NCBI GenBank assembly: GCA_024516035.1
Contig: CM044957.1
Location: forward strand, 46,023,933-46,087,932
Source of the DNA: Bactericera cockerelli
Taxonomy: Eukaryota > Arthropoda > Insecta > Hemiptera > Triozidae
DNA: 64,000 nucleotides
Reading direction: 5' to 3'
Positions 11,196-23,100 of the stretch are shown here, piece after piece (position 1 is the stretch's first letter; every line of letters begins with the position of its first letter). Both the position numbers and the translations under genes were made by a program. Under the pieces are notes generated by a model. It ran no database searches, was not told the DNA's origin, and saw nothing but the letters and a program-made list of their open reading frames with translations.

Positions 11196-14100
11196 GTAAA
11201 GGCGAGGGCAGGGTGTACGAAAAAAAATAAGTAGATACATACGTACGTGTGAAGGAAATTTGTGCTACCCACTAAAAGTGTGATATAATGAAACATTGTT
11301 TTTTATATTCCCTTTTACGTACATCTATGCGAACGTAATCTATGATCTTTTTCTACCCCTTTTTTTTTCGTAAAAAAAAAAAAAAAAAACAATTTCATTT
11401 AGGTTTACCAAGAAAAATTGTTCTGCCCTGTAAATTGTGATATAATAACCCAAAGAATATACATTTATTTACCTATATACATCAAAAAAATCGTAATGTA
11501 CGAAAGTTTTTCACTACCCTTTTCATATTTTGTAAAAAAATTTAAAAAAAATAAAATTTCATATAGGTACTACATCAAGGAAAATTGTTCTGCCCACTAA
11601 ATTATGATATAATAACACAAACAATACACATTTATTTACCTACTTGCATCAAGAAAAACATAATCTATGATCTTTTTCTACCCTTTTCCTATATACGGTT
11701 ATAAATTTAAGTATTAAAAATTTATTTTACCCCCCCCTTTTCTTTGAAGTTTTTTCAGCCTTAAATATTTTTCACTATCGAAATTCAAAATCAACAAAAA
11801 AATTGATATTGGTTTTTAGTGCTATATTTTTCAAATATTTTTAACCAAGGGAATAAATAATTACATTCTTTTTTCATCAAGGAGAATGCAATCTATGATC
11901 TTGCTTTACTGTTACATACATATTCAGTGCTAAATTTTGTTGATTCAATTCAAGTCATATATCACATGTTTTTCCTTTAAGTTTTGATCCTTGAATATTT
12001 TAAAATACCGAAATCAACATCGAAATCGGTTTATTTTGTGTGACAATTTTCCAAACAAAAATTCACCGTAAAAATTAATATTTTATTAATTAAATTTATG
12101 AAATTATAAAGGAAAAATATCTGAAAAAACAATGCCTCATAATTAAATAATTTCATAATGGGAAAATATATCTATAAAAACATAGCCTACATTCGGTTTA
12201 TCAATCTTTTTTTATTATTATTATTATTATTTTTTTTTTTTTTCAAGGGGGTATGTCAACATGTACCCTTAATTTTTCCAGCCGAGGAGTTACTTGCGAG
12301 GTCTTATAAATCAATTTTTCAACAAGTCTTCATTAAACCCCTCATATTATAATTATTTTCTTTGTGAGAGACTAACATTTTCAAACTACCTATACATTAC
12401 ATTTGTCAACCTAGGGTATTGTTTTTTACTTTCCTTATTTCTTCTTTTGTTTAAAGGTTATTATTTGTTCTTGCACGCGAAAAGTATAATATGAAAGTGT
12501 TCAGTGTTCCTATACCATTGTTCTTTTTCACAGTTACTCATACTGATTTATCGGTGGCGCCGCGAGTTACGGCCCGAACAATGTACGGCAATGCCTCACT
12601 GTGTAGAGTAGGGTTAGGAAAAATAAATATAGGGCCATGCCTCGGGACGTAACTCGGGTGCAGCCATAATAATATTAATATATTAGCCATAAAACATCTA
12701 GAATACTATCGACCTGTCTTACCATAAGCGAAGAAAAAATAATATCGTCTTATTTATTCTGCCTGATTAAGGGCGAAATTAATAGACAAATTCTATATCT
12801 CAAATCATTGCTAAGCGTCGGTTTTCCCTATCTTACACAGTACGCAATCCGTCATGACTTAGCGCCACAGAGGTATTACAAAAACGTCCATTATTTTCGC
12901 CCTAAGAGAATTAAGTCCCATTATTCCAGCGTTAAGCCCAAGACGTATTAAGAATCCAAAATGGGAGGACAACATGTCATACTCTGGATTACTAGACCGC
13001 CGCCTTTACCACAGAGCTAGCGGGACACGAAAGAAAACCTCTTGTTCTTGAAAAGAAAAGTGTCTTACTTAACCAGTGTCCTTCAAGTAAAAATAATAGA
13101 AGTGTGATAGCTACATATAAAATTACATCGTATGTATACACTATACAGTCATCAGAATAACAGATATGTATACAATTATACAGGGTCATTGAAAAAAGGA
13201 GCCACTCTAATTATCTAGATAACCCCTCCCCCCCCCTCCCCCCCAAAAAAAATATCTAGTGCTAAAACACGTGTACCAATTATTAATGAAAAACAATATT
13301 CCAGAGAGAGGGGGGTGACTAGCATTACCAGGGTTGGCCTTAAAAGGTCAACTTTCAGCTACCAAAAACCAAAATGTGATTAGAACTATTTTGAGACAAG
13401 TTTTAGATTTTTATGATGTCCTGGTGTTGCTTTAACTCTTTGGAGGAGTTTGTTTAGTTTTGATAACCTTTTTTCTTAAAAGATTCAGATAAAAAGATAA
13501 AGAACGAGTTATCTGTGTTATTATGTCACAATTTTTAGTGGGTAGCATCGACATTATGAGAACTAATGCTAATGCATCACATCTCTAACAAACCATCATA
13601 TTCCAATATCAATCTCGTAAACCTGGTCGTTGCCCACTCTACAACTAACCCAACTATCCTCACGAGGCTAGGGTAGGCCCCGACGTCCAAAGTACAGGGC
13701 TGAAAAAATTCCGACCTCACCGGGTTTCGAACCCAGTTCACGTAGAGAGCAAGCTGAGCATGCTACCGCTAGGTCAAGGTGACTACCTGCCCCACCCTCT
13801 TTTTTTAGGGTCTCTACAAAGACAGGGTTTTTGATTAGGTATACTTCTTTAAACCTTACGGGGCAGTGGTAATCCATACTTACCAAATTTTTGATCAGGT
13901 AGATAGATAGATAAATCTTAATTGTAATAAAAGCAGAATTTGTTACAATGCTGGTTGATCAGGTATCACGTTGTGTGTAAGATTCTTCCAATATGATTAT
14001 TATCATGAGTTCAGTCAAAATCCGACAGAGTGCGTTGCCAGTACGTTTTATCAAACAGGGATCTCTTCCTGGTTTTCAAGGGCTGGTGAGCCAGCGTCGA

Positions 14101-17100
14101 TGGCATGTTGAATACACCGGTTCCCTTCAGAACACCGAAGTTAAGCGACATCCAGCGAGGTTAAGACTTGGATGGGTGACCATTCAAATTCTAATTCTCG
14201 TGACGCTGGCTTTTCCCGGCCCCACTCAGGCTGGGTGAGGTCAATGTGAGTAGCAGGTTTGTGAGTTTCCTGCGAATGGAGGGTAAAACCCCCGTCGTGA
14301 TATGACCATGGCAGTTGAAAGCGACGTTAAAACCCCACTAAAAAAAAAAAAAAAAAAAAAGGGCTGGTGAAAAAAGTGGTTCGTTTAACTTCCTCATTTC
14401 AGGGGGTTAAATTAAAAAGAGAAATGTACCCCTCAAGGTGTTTTTAGTTCTTACTTTATATTAAAGTCGTTTTCTGGCGACGGATATCTTGAAAAATTCA
14501 CTATTGAAAAAAAAGAATAGCTCCATCAACATAGGGAACTATTTAAAGGAGAAATTTTGAACCTATATGTATATTGTGTTGGGAGTGCTTTTTTCGCATC
14601 ATCTAAGGTTCACTTTGCGTTTTCTCAAACCTACCTTGGGGTCGGCATTGCTCAACCTTTTTCTCATGGTTGACGTTGTTTAGGCACTCTGATCACAGTT
14701 GACAGTGCCTTATCTCACTTGAATCAATCAATATTTTATTGTGTTTAATATACATAACTAGCCGTTTGCCCGTGTTTTGCAACGGGACAAAATTTCAAAT
14801 TTACTAAGGCATGGCCGTACTGCTGGACAGCAATGCCTTTTTGAAATTTTTATAATTTTTCTGGACAAAGCGATAATGGTTTTGGGGGGGTCAATTCTGA
14901 GACATTTTTCGCTATCTCTTACCGTTTTGGCTAAACAACTCCGGACAAACAAACAAACATAGGTAGGTAGGTAGTCCTTTTTTCTGTTTCATATATAGAG
15001 ATATGTTCACAAATAATTCTTAAATCTAAACTAAACTAATTCTAATTAAAGTTTATGCAATGTATTACATATATCTCACTTTTCTGTTTATACTGATTAA
15101 AATAGAGAGGTTAGTTGATGGCATGGATAATCAGAACTATTACCTGCTGATGAGAGCAAATGAGCTCGAAACAGCTGTCCAGGTATGTTCTGATATTCAT
15201 GTAGGTAGACAACTGTACATTTGGTACAACCTTTCACCTTTCTGTCTATACTGATAATTATAATTGCATAAATAACTATGTTCTGAAATTCATGTACATC
15301 TAGTACATGAATTTCTCACCTTTCTGTTTATATTGATTATCAAAAAAAAAAGGAAAATAGGGGGGAAAAGAGCGAAAAAAAGGGTCTTTCGAAAACGACA
15401 AAACTAATTTGAATACTTCTGACAGCAAGATAAGGGTTGCTTCCTCATGCTTTCCAAAAAAGTTCAGTTCTCGCACATGCGCAGTTTCCTTTTTTCAGCA
15501 CTCTTATATCAATTGGTTAAGGCGCTAGTCTGGTAATCCAGGTAGCGTAGGGATCCGTTGGTTCGAATACCAACCAATGCATGAATTTTTCCTCATTTAT
15601 CTCATTTATTTTCAATTGGTTAAGGCGCAAGTCTGGTAAACCAGGTAGCGTAGGGATTCTTTAGTTCGAATCCCACCCAATGCATGAATTTTTCCTCATA
15701 TATTTCAGTTTGTGACAACATAATAATGAGATTCTGAGGGTTAGTTGTTTAGGTGGTAGAAAATGATTTCAGTATTAACCTCGCCTGGTGGTTACCTTCA
15801 ACTATTTCAGTATTAACCTCGCCTGATGGTTACCTGCAACTAAAAACTAAAGAGTACTATTATTATTAAATCTTTATATTTAATAGTCTTGTAAAATGCT
15901 TTTTATTACGATTCATTGAAAGGAATCAAAAAGATTTTGTAGTCACCACTAATGATGCCTTCTTAAAACTATAGAAGTCCCAAAGACTTAGCTCTATAAG
16001 TCTTTGAGATTCCTTTTCGGGCTTGATCCAGGTAAAAATTTCTTATTTTTGGTTGACCTTTTTTATGAGTCGCCAGTAGTCTGGTGCCAGTACCTATAGC
16101 AAGTAATAATAATAACACTCTTTAGTGGAAGGTAACCACCAGGCGAGGTTAATGCTTGAAGCATTTTGTGCCACCTAACCTTCAGAATCTTATTATTACG
16201 AGTATGTGGTCACAAACTCAAATGAATGAGGAAAAATTCATGCACTAGGTGGGGTTCGAACCAACGGACCCCTACGCTATCTGGATTACCAGGCCAGCGC
16301 CTTAACCACTTGACTACCAATGCACTATTACCTATGTACAAACAGATAATATTCAAAATTGGAAACAATATAGGGAAAAGAAAATACGGAAAAGTGAGAA
16401 AAAAATACGCACATGTCCTAACTAGAGGGTGGGGTTCTTGCCTTTGGCAATCTCTTCCACCCAACTTACTGATTTACCTTTGGAGGACAATTTACGTTTT
16501 GTAGGTGAGAATCAAGTCCGAATAGTTCTCTGTGCTCCCTCCTCAAATTGAATACCATCAAAAAATGATACCTGAAAACTGTCTGCTCGATGCAAAATCG
16601 CCAACACGTGCCGCCAGGAACTCAAAAGTTACTTACGTTTGCTAAAGTGAAATCCGCGATGTATGGCAATGCCTCGAGTGTAGAGTAGGGTTAGGAAAAT
16701 TAATTATATTGCCATGCCTGTAGGGGCAATATTTTCCGCACCAGTTGTCAATTTTTTTTGGTAACCAATCAAAGTAGAATCAATATTTTATCAAAAAAGT
16801 CTAGTTCTAACAATGTTATCTAGCTGATTTAGCAGATTGATGTATTCCGATCAAATTTTCCCACACATACTTCTTACACCTCGGCTGAGATGTTTGATTT
16901 TAAAGAGAATCTAGGACATAAAATTGTTATTTTTTGCTCAATTCAAATTACAGTAAATTTCATATTAGTTCTCGTCCTATCACTAAAATTGAGCAACGTT
17001 CAGCATGGTCAGGACTTGGATGGGTGACCATTCAAACTCCAACTCTCGCGCTATCCAGACTATACCGGGCCCCACTCAGGCTGGGTTAGGTTAATTTGTG

Positions 17101-20100
17101 AGTTTCCAGCGAATGGAGAGCAAAACCCCCGTCGTGATATGCCCATGCAGTTGAAAGCGACGTTAAACCACAAAAAAACATATCTCGTACACACTGTGGA
17201 ATAGAAAGTCGTGTCATTTTTTTCACCACTTCTATTTGCATAGTTTCAAAAATACTCGAAGATGAAGAAAAAAAAAACGAAGAGATTTTCTACGAAAAAA
17301 GGGAGAGGGGGACCTTGCGCTATCTAAATACTGCAGTGAAATTTGAATATCGTTCTGTGTTTGGGTTTTAGGGATTCTTTCTCACGGTACCCTGCGTGCT
17401 TCGAGCAAGGTCTAGGATTCTATGCGACGACCTTTCAACCCAGCTCCCGGGTTCGTTATCGTTATTTCTAGGGGGTTTTGTGATGGGGATTGCTGGCTTT
17501 GCTTTGCATACACTCTTATCATTCCACCCTTCCCGGTACATTGGAGTCGCCGGAGTCTTTTGTAGAGCGGTTGTGTTGATTCATTTTGAATTTCGAACAG
17601 TAAGCGTCTCCGGACAGGTGTTGGTGTTGAAATTGAATGTTCAATCTTCAATATTGTTCAACATCGCGTTTGTATTGTGAAATAGTTTGAGTGAAATCAG
17701 CTGAATTTGACCTTCATATCCCATGGGTGCGATAGTTTCAAGTAAAGGACAGCAGAGCACATGGGTATTTCTTTGAGAAAGGAGACCCCATAAAATGATG
17801 TAATGTGCCCCATAATTATGTTGGTATCCATCCCAGTATGGTTTCAGTCTTGTTTGAAGGCTTCAAAAGACTTGTTACAAATGAATAGCCATTGATATTA
17901 GCTTATTTATACGTATGGAAAGGCAGGTTTTCATGCAGAGAGAAGTAATCTTTGACTTTTAATTTAAAGTAAAAAAAAAGGTATCATATTTGTGTTAATC
18001 ACTTTCGTGATATCACAACTACTCAAAATTGCTTTACTAAATCTACGCTGAAACCGGGACTCGAAATATTGAAGGAAAAGTGAGAATTCGAGCATTGATA
18101 GTCGATGTGATGACGGCGCTAGACCTCGGTCTGCTAATCTGGTAATCCAGGTAGCGTAGGGATCCGTTGGTTCGAATCCCACCCAGTGCACGAATTTTTC
18201 CTCATTAATTGGAGTTTGTGACCACGTTATAATAAGACTCTGAGGGTTAGGTGGTAGAAAATGCATGCTTTGAGCATTAATCTCGCCTAATAGTGGTTAC
18301 CTTCCACTGAAGAGTACATTCGATATAAGAGAACTCAAGGGACCATAAGTTTTTTTCTCTATAATATCCAGGTTTTTCTCTTACAAAAGAGATGATTTTC
18401 GCTTATAGAGACGTAAATTTGACCTGGGAATTGTTCTGTCATATCTAGTTCTCTTATATCCAGGTTTCTCTTATACAGTATGTTTCAGAAAAGGTGGCCA
18501 CCCCCTCGTAACTTTTGAACGCGACGGAATTTTTCAATTCTGTAAAGTCCTAAGTATAGGAAGTGCCCTATGGCCCATCCTGTGGTCATATTTATTTTTG
18601 GCCCCGGTCGGCCCTTCCGGCTTTTAGGCCATATTTTTTCATTTTTCTCGAGAATTTTAAATGGAATGCTATATTTTTTATTCCTGTTAATTAAAGTCCA
18701 AGATAAGCTGAGTGTAATGAGCTTTTAAAATTTTCAAAAACTTTATCAGGGGCGGAGCTAGTAGGGTGCAAGTTTCAAAACTGTTACACGCTGTATTTCA
18801 GCGTTAGTTAGATTTTTTAGTACTTTTTTTACTTTCATAGGTTCAAAATATTGTTTTACACCATATGAAATCAAAAAAATATTCTTGTTTACTTCTAATC
18901 AGGGTCATAGTAAGGTTTTTGTAGAAGCAGTTTTTTTCTCACGTCAATTTTTCCGTAAATTAACGGTGTTCTCGAAATTGGCATTTTTAGAGGTGAAAGT
19001 CTGCAGTGACATATGTTTTTTATGCTTGAAATCGAAAGACAACTTAACGGAGAAGCGATTAAGATCATAAAAAAAGTCATTTAACCTGCTAGTTTTTTCA
19101 CGACAGTGTCCGGTAAAGTGGGTGAATTTCGTATTGGTTTTTTTTTTTTTGGCTTGGTTCTGGGGGCCCTTGTCAATTATTAGCCTCCTTGTAGACAGTG
19201 GTAGAACTGCTGAGTCATTCCTCCACTGTCTGGCTACCATCATTCACGATGACGCCACCCTATGGTGGACACAATATTGGCATAGAAAATAAATAATACC
19301 TAATAAGCGAATAATACTTCAATAAACATAACTAAATGCGAATATAAGTGAAGATTATTTCTTCTAAATCAGTGCCAGATATATTTCTCTCTCTCTCTCT
19401 CTCTTCTCCTCTTTAAAATAATTGAATTGGTTTAATTTTCACCCTCAAGAGTTTGGTACTTGACCTGGTATTTTTTTCTCTTAAATTACGGGGGTGTTAC
19501 CCTCCATTCGCAAGAAACTCACCAACCTGCTAAAACCATTTATCTCACCCAGCCTGGGTTAGGCCAGACTGCCAGCATCACGAAGTCTTCTCCTCGCTGG
19601 ACGTTGCTTAACTTCGGTGATCCTACAAGAATCGTTGCATTCAAAGCGCCATCGGACTGACTCCAGAATTATTGACAATGTGTTTTCTACAGATTTTACC
19701 CGACTTACCAACTAAAATTGTCTCAAGAGGGGACCCGTAGGCCGACTTTAGAAGCAGCATTATCCGATAATTATTTTTGATACAACTTGAACTTTGAAAA
19801 GTGAAAAAAAGAGGGAGCAAAAAAAAAATATCCGGCACTGATTTAGAAGAAATAATTTTCATTTAATTTCGCATTTAGTTATGTTTATTGAAGTATTATT
19901 CACTTATTAGATATATTATTTATTTTCTATGCCAATGCCAATTGTGTTTCCTCAAAAAAAAAAAAAAAAAACCAATACGAAATTCACCCACTTTACCGGA
20001 CACTGTCGTGAAAAAACTAGCAGGTTAAATGACTTTTTTTATGATCTTAATCGCTTCTCCGTTAAGTTTTCTTTTGATTTCAAGCATAAAAAACATAGGT

Positions 20101-23100
20101 CACTGCAGACTTTCACCTCTAAAAATGCCAATTTCGAGAACACCATTAATTTACGGGAAAATTGACGTGAGAAAAAAACTGCTTCTACAAAAACCTTACT
20201 ATGACCCTGATTAGAAGTAAACAAGAATATTTTTTTGATTTCATATGGTGTAAAACAATATTTTGAACCTACGAAAGTAATAAAAGTACTAAAAAATCTA
20301 ACTAACGCTGAAATACAGCGTGTAACAGTTTTGAAACTTGCACCCTACTAGCTCCGCCCCTGATAAAGTTTTTGAAAATTTTAAAAGCTCATCATACTCA
20401 GCTTATCTTGGACTTTAATTAACAGGAATAAAAAATATAGCATTCCATTTAAAATTCTCGAGAAAAATGAAAAAAATATGGCCTAAAAGCCGGAAGGGCC
20501 GACCGGGGCCAAAAATAAATATGACCACAGGATGGGCCATAGGGCACTTCCTATACTTAGGACTTTACAGAATTGAAAAATTCCGTCGCGTTCAAAAGTT
20601 ACGAGGGGGTGGCCACCTTTTCTGAAACATACTGTATAAAAGAGATTATTTTCCCATTTAGAGGCGTAAATTTGACCTGGGAATAGTTCTTCATATCCAA
20701 GTTCTAGCGAATTATTATTTTTATTATAAAAAATCACATTTGTGTTAAATCACTTTTGTGATATCACAACTGCTCAAAATCGCTTTACTAAAACTACGCC
20801 GAAACCGGGACTTGAACCGCCGACCTGCAGGTTACAAGTCCGCCGCCTTATCGATGAAGCCACTGAGGTCGGTATTATTATTATTATTATTCGATACAAA
20901 TAAAATGTTGTATCGAAATGAGCTCCAACAGTTAGAAAGATCCTGAAGGCATCGCCCCGGATCAGCAGGGTTCGAATTCTTTCTCAGTATCGTGGCCTGG
21001 TGGATCCTCTGAAGTCTGGAGGGTTCGTGAGATAATAGGCAGGGAGGAGGGTGCAGGATGAGACGGGAGATATTATCTTCTTTTATCTCAAGGTTAAAAT
21101 AGAATCCTCAGGGAGGCTTGGAAGGGAGCCTGGATGCTATCACAGAAGAAACAAGACGAGACGAGGAAGGGAGAAGAAACATTGCTATCATAGAAGAAAC
21201 ATTAGGAGAATTAATAGACACTGTAGAACAAGTCACTCTGTAGTAGACATGGCTGATTCTGTCCCAGACGCCTGTGTAAGAATCATTGCAGTGTTGAAAG
21301 ATGAATTCAAGATATCTAGTGTGTAGGAATTGAGAGTGTGAAATAGAATTGGAAAATTAGGAGGAACAGAAGATCCAAGGAAGTGTTAAGTCAGTTTCTA
21401 TTGTTTTTCTGTGATCTTCTATTTCGTATGTGATATTTTCCATCTTGCTATTGTTGGATAATTTTCTGTGATCTTCTATGCCAGATACCTTCTATGCTAG
21501 ATACCTTCTATGCCAGATACCTTCTATTTCATGTCAGTGTTGAAAGATGGATTCAAGATATCTATAATGTGCACGAATTAAGAATGTGGAAGTAGAAATG
21601 GAAAATCAGGAGGAACAGAAGATCCAAGGGGAAGTCTAGTGTGTTATTTCAGAAGCCGTATTTCTTCTCTTTTGTTGTTGAAATAAACTGGTGTGATGAT
21701 CATCACAAGACTTTCTATATTAGTGAAAATAAGAGCTTTCCAATTTTAAAAAAATATATACATATTAGAGAACAAAGAGAGTGAGAGAGAGAGCAAAAAA
21801 GAAAGTAAGAAAGGAATATTAGAATTTATACTCCTCCATTAGAGTCCCTTTATTCCTAAACATTGTGAGGAGTTTGTCTTACAAGTCTGGTAGAATAAAA
21901 CATCGCTTAATTGTGTCTGACGGTATAGCTACAAGAATATAGTTTGTGCTGTATGGCCTCACGTGTTATCTATTAGAACATCTTTCGTTTATTCTCAGAA
22001 AATGTACTGGTGTGATAAGCTCACTCTCCACTGCACAGATTTCGAGATATTGGAACATTTCTGTTTCTTCGGATGGGAGAAAAAGAAATTCATTCTTACA
22101 AGTTCTTCTTAGAAGCATAGCTACAAAAAAAAAAAAAAAAATGGTGCAGTAAAGTTGTAGGTGCCATCTTGTGGAATTGTACTTGACGAAGAAATTATAC
22201 ATTTTTTAAGATTTTGGAACTTCGATTTGGAACAGTTTTTAAAATTTAGGATTTTCTCTTTCAGGGAGAAAATTTAATACATTATGTGCATTCTCATTTA
22301 TAAAGCAGTCCTTATTTTGGATTTTGGAACAGTTCTTATAATTTTGGATTTTTCCTTTCAGGGAGAAAATTTAATACATGCAACGTCCTTATTCAATGAA
22401 AAAATCGTTTTTCGTGTGACTTTTTCTTTTCTGAGCCGCCATGCTTATTTTTGTGAGACATTTCCAACCCTCTATTCTCCCTGTGGTTATTTTCTCTTGC
22501 TTACCTGGTGCTGATGGTATTTTCTTTATCGATACCTGGCATTAACCCTCCCATGTCGTTGTGTCTACTGTCTTCCTATAGTGCTGCTATTGCACTAATA
22601 CCTATGTATATGATTTTGTTTTCAGAGGTTGTCTTGCTTCATGGGGGTTAGTTATCTCTTTGAGATTTGACTTGATAGAGAAATATTTCCCTGATTTTTT
22701 TTCTTCTATTTCTTTTTTTTTATTTTTAATGTTGATGTAGCGTTTCCAAGTCTTGTAAAGGAAGAGGGAACTGTTAGAAACCCCTTTTCTTTTTGATCCG
22801 CAGTATATGGAATTGTGTTTGTCAAAGTCTTAAACACTCGTAACATTCTTATTATCTCAGTAGCTTGATCGATAAGGCGGCGGACTTGTAGCCTGGAGGT
22901 CGGTGGTTTGAAGTCCCGGTTTCAACGTAGATTTAGTAAAGCGAGTTTGAGTAGTTGTGATATCACGAAAGTGATTAACACAAATTTGATAACTTATTCT
23001 GTGTTCATCACTATCGTCACATGCATCCCGTACTTTGGACTCGATCCACCGACCTTCGAGTTAGGAGTCCACCGCCTTATCGTTTCAGATTTTATTTGGC

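Larger units (their letters stand above)
18476..20634. mobile_element. 2.16 kb palindromic Tc1/mariner-type element with very long inverted repeats
   Basis: Ends CAGTATGTTTCAGAAAAGG and its exact complement, flanked by TA (18474-18475, 20635-20636). Outer arms of about 660 bases (18476-19142 and 19968-20634) are near-identical inverted copies. A further inner arm (19260-19390 with 19810-19945) extends the pairing. The left arm is interrupted by family H (19143-19268) and the centre holds a 5S SINE (19484-19657). No transposase ORF is present, so it is non-autonomous. Confidence 0.88.

Noticed and set aside
10733..11230. 165-codon ORF through the CpG island
   Set aside because: GC-rich sequence has few stops; it is in a different frame from the gus start at 11185 and reads past a good donor.
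14090..14200. 5S rRNA gene
   Set aside because: The 5S-like part is fused to a non-5S body with poly(A) and a target duplication; it is a SINE.
17396..17680. 94-codon ORF with hydrophobic stretches
   Set aside because: No recognisable domain, no splice or promoter context, inside a repeat-rich intron.
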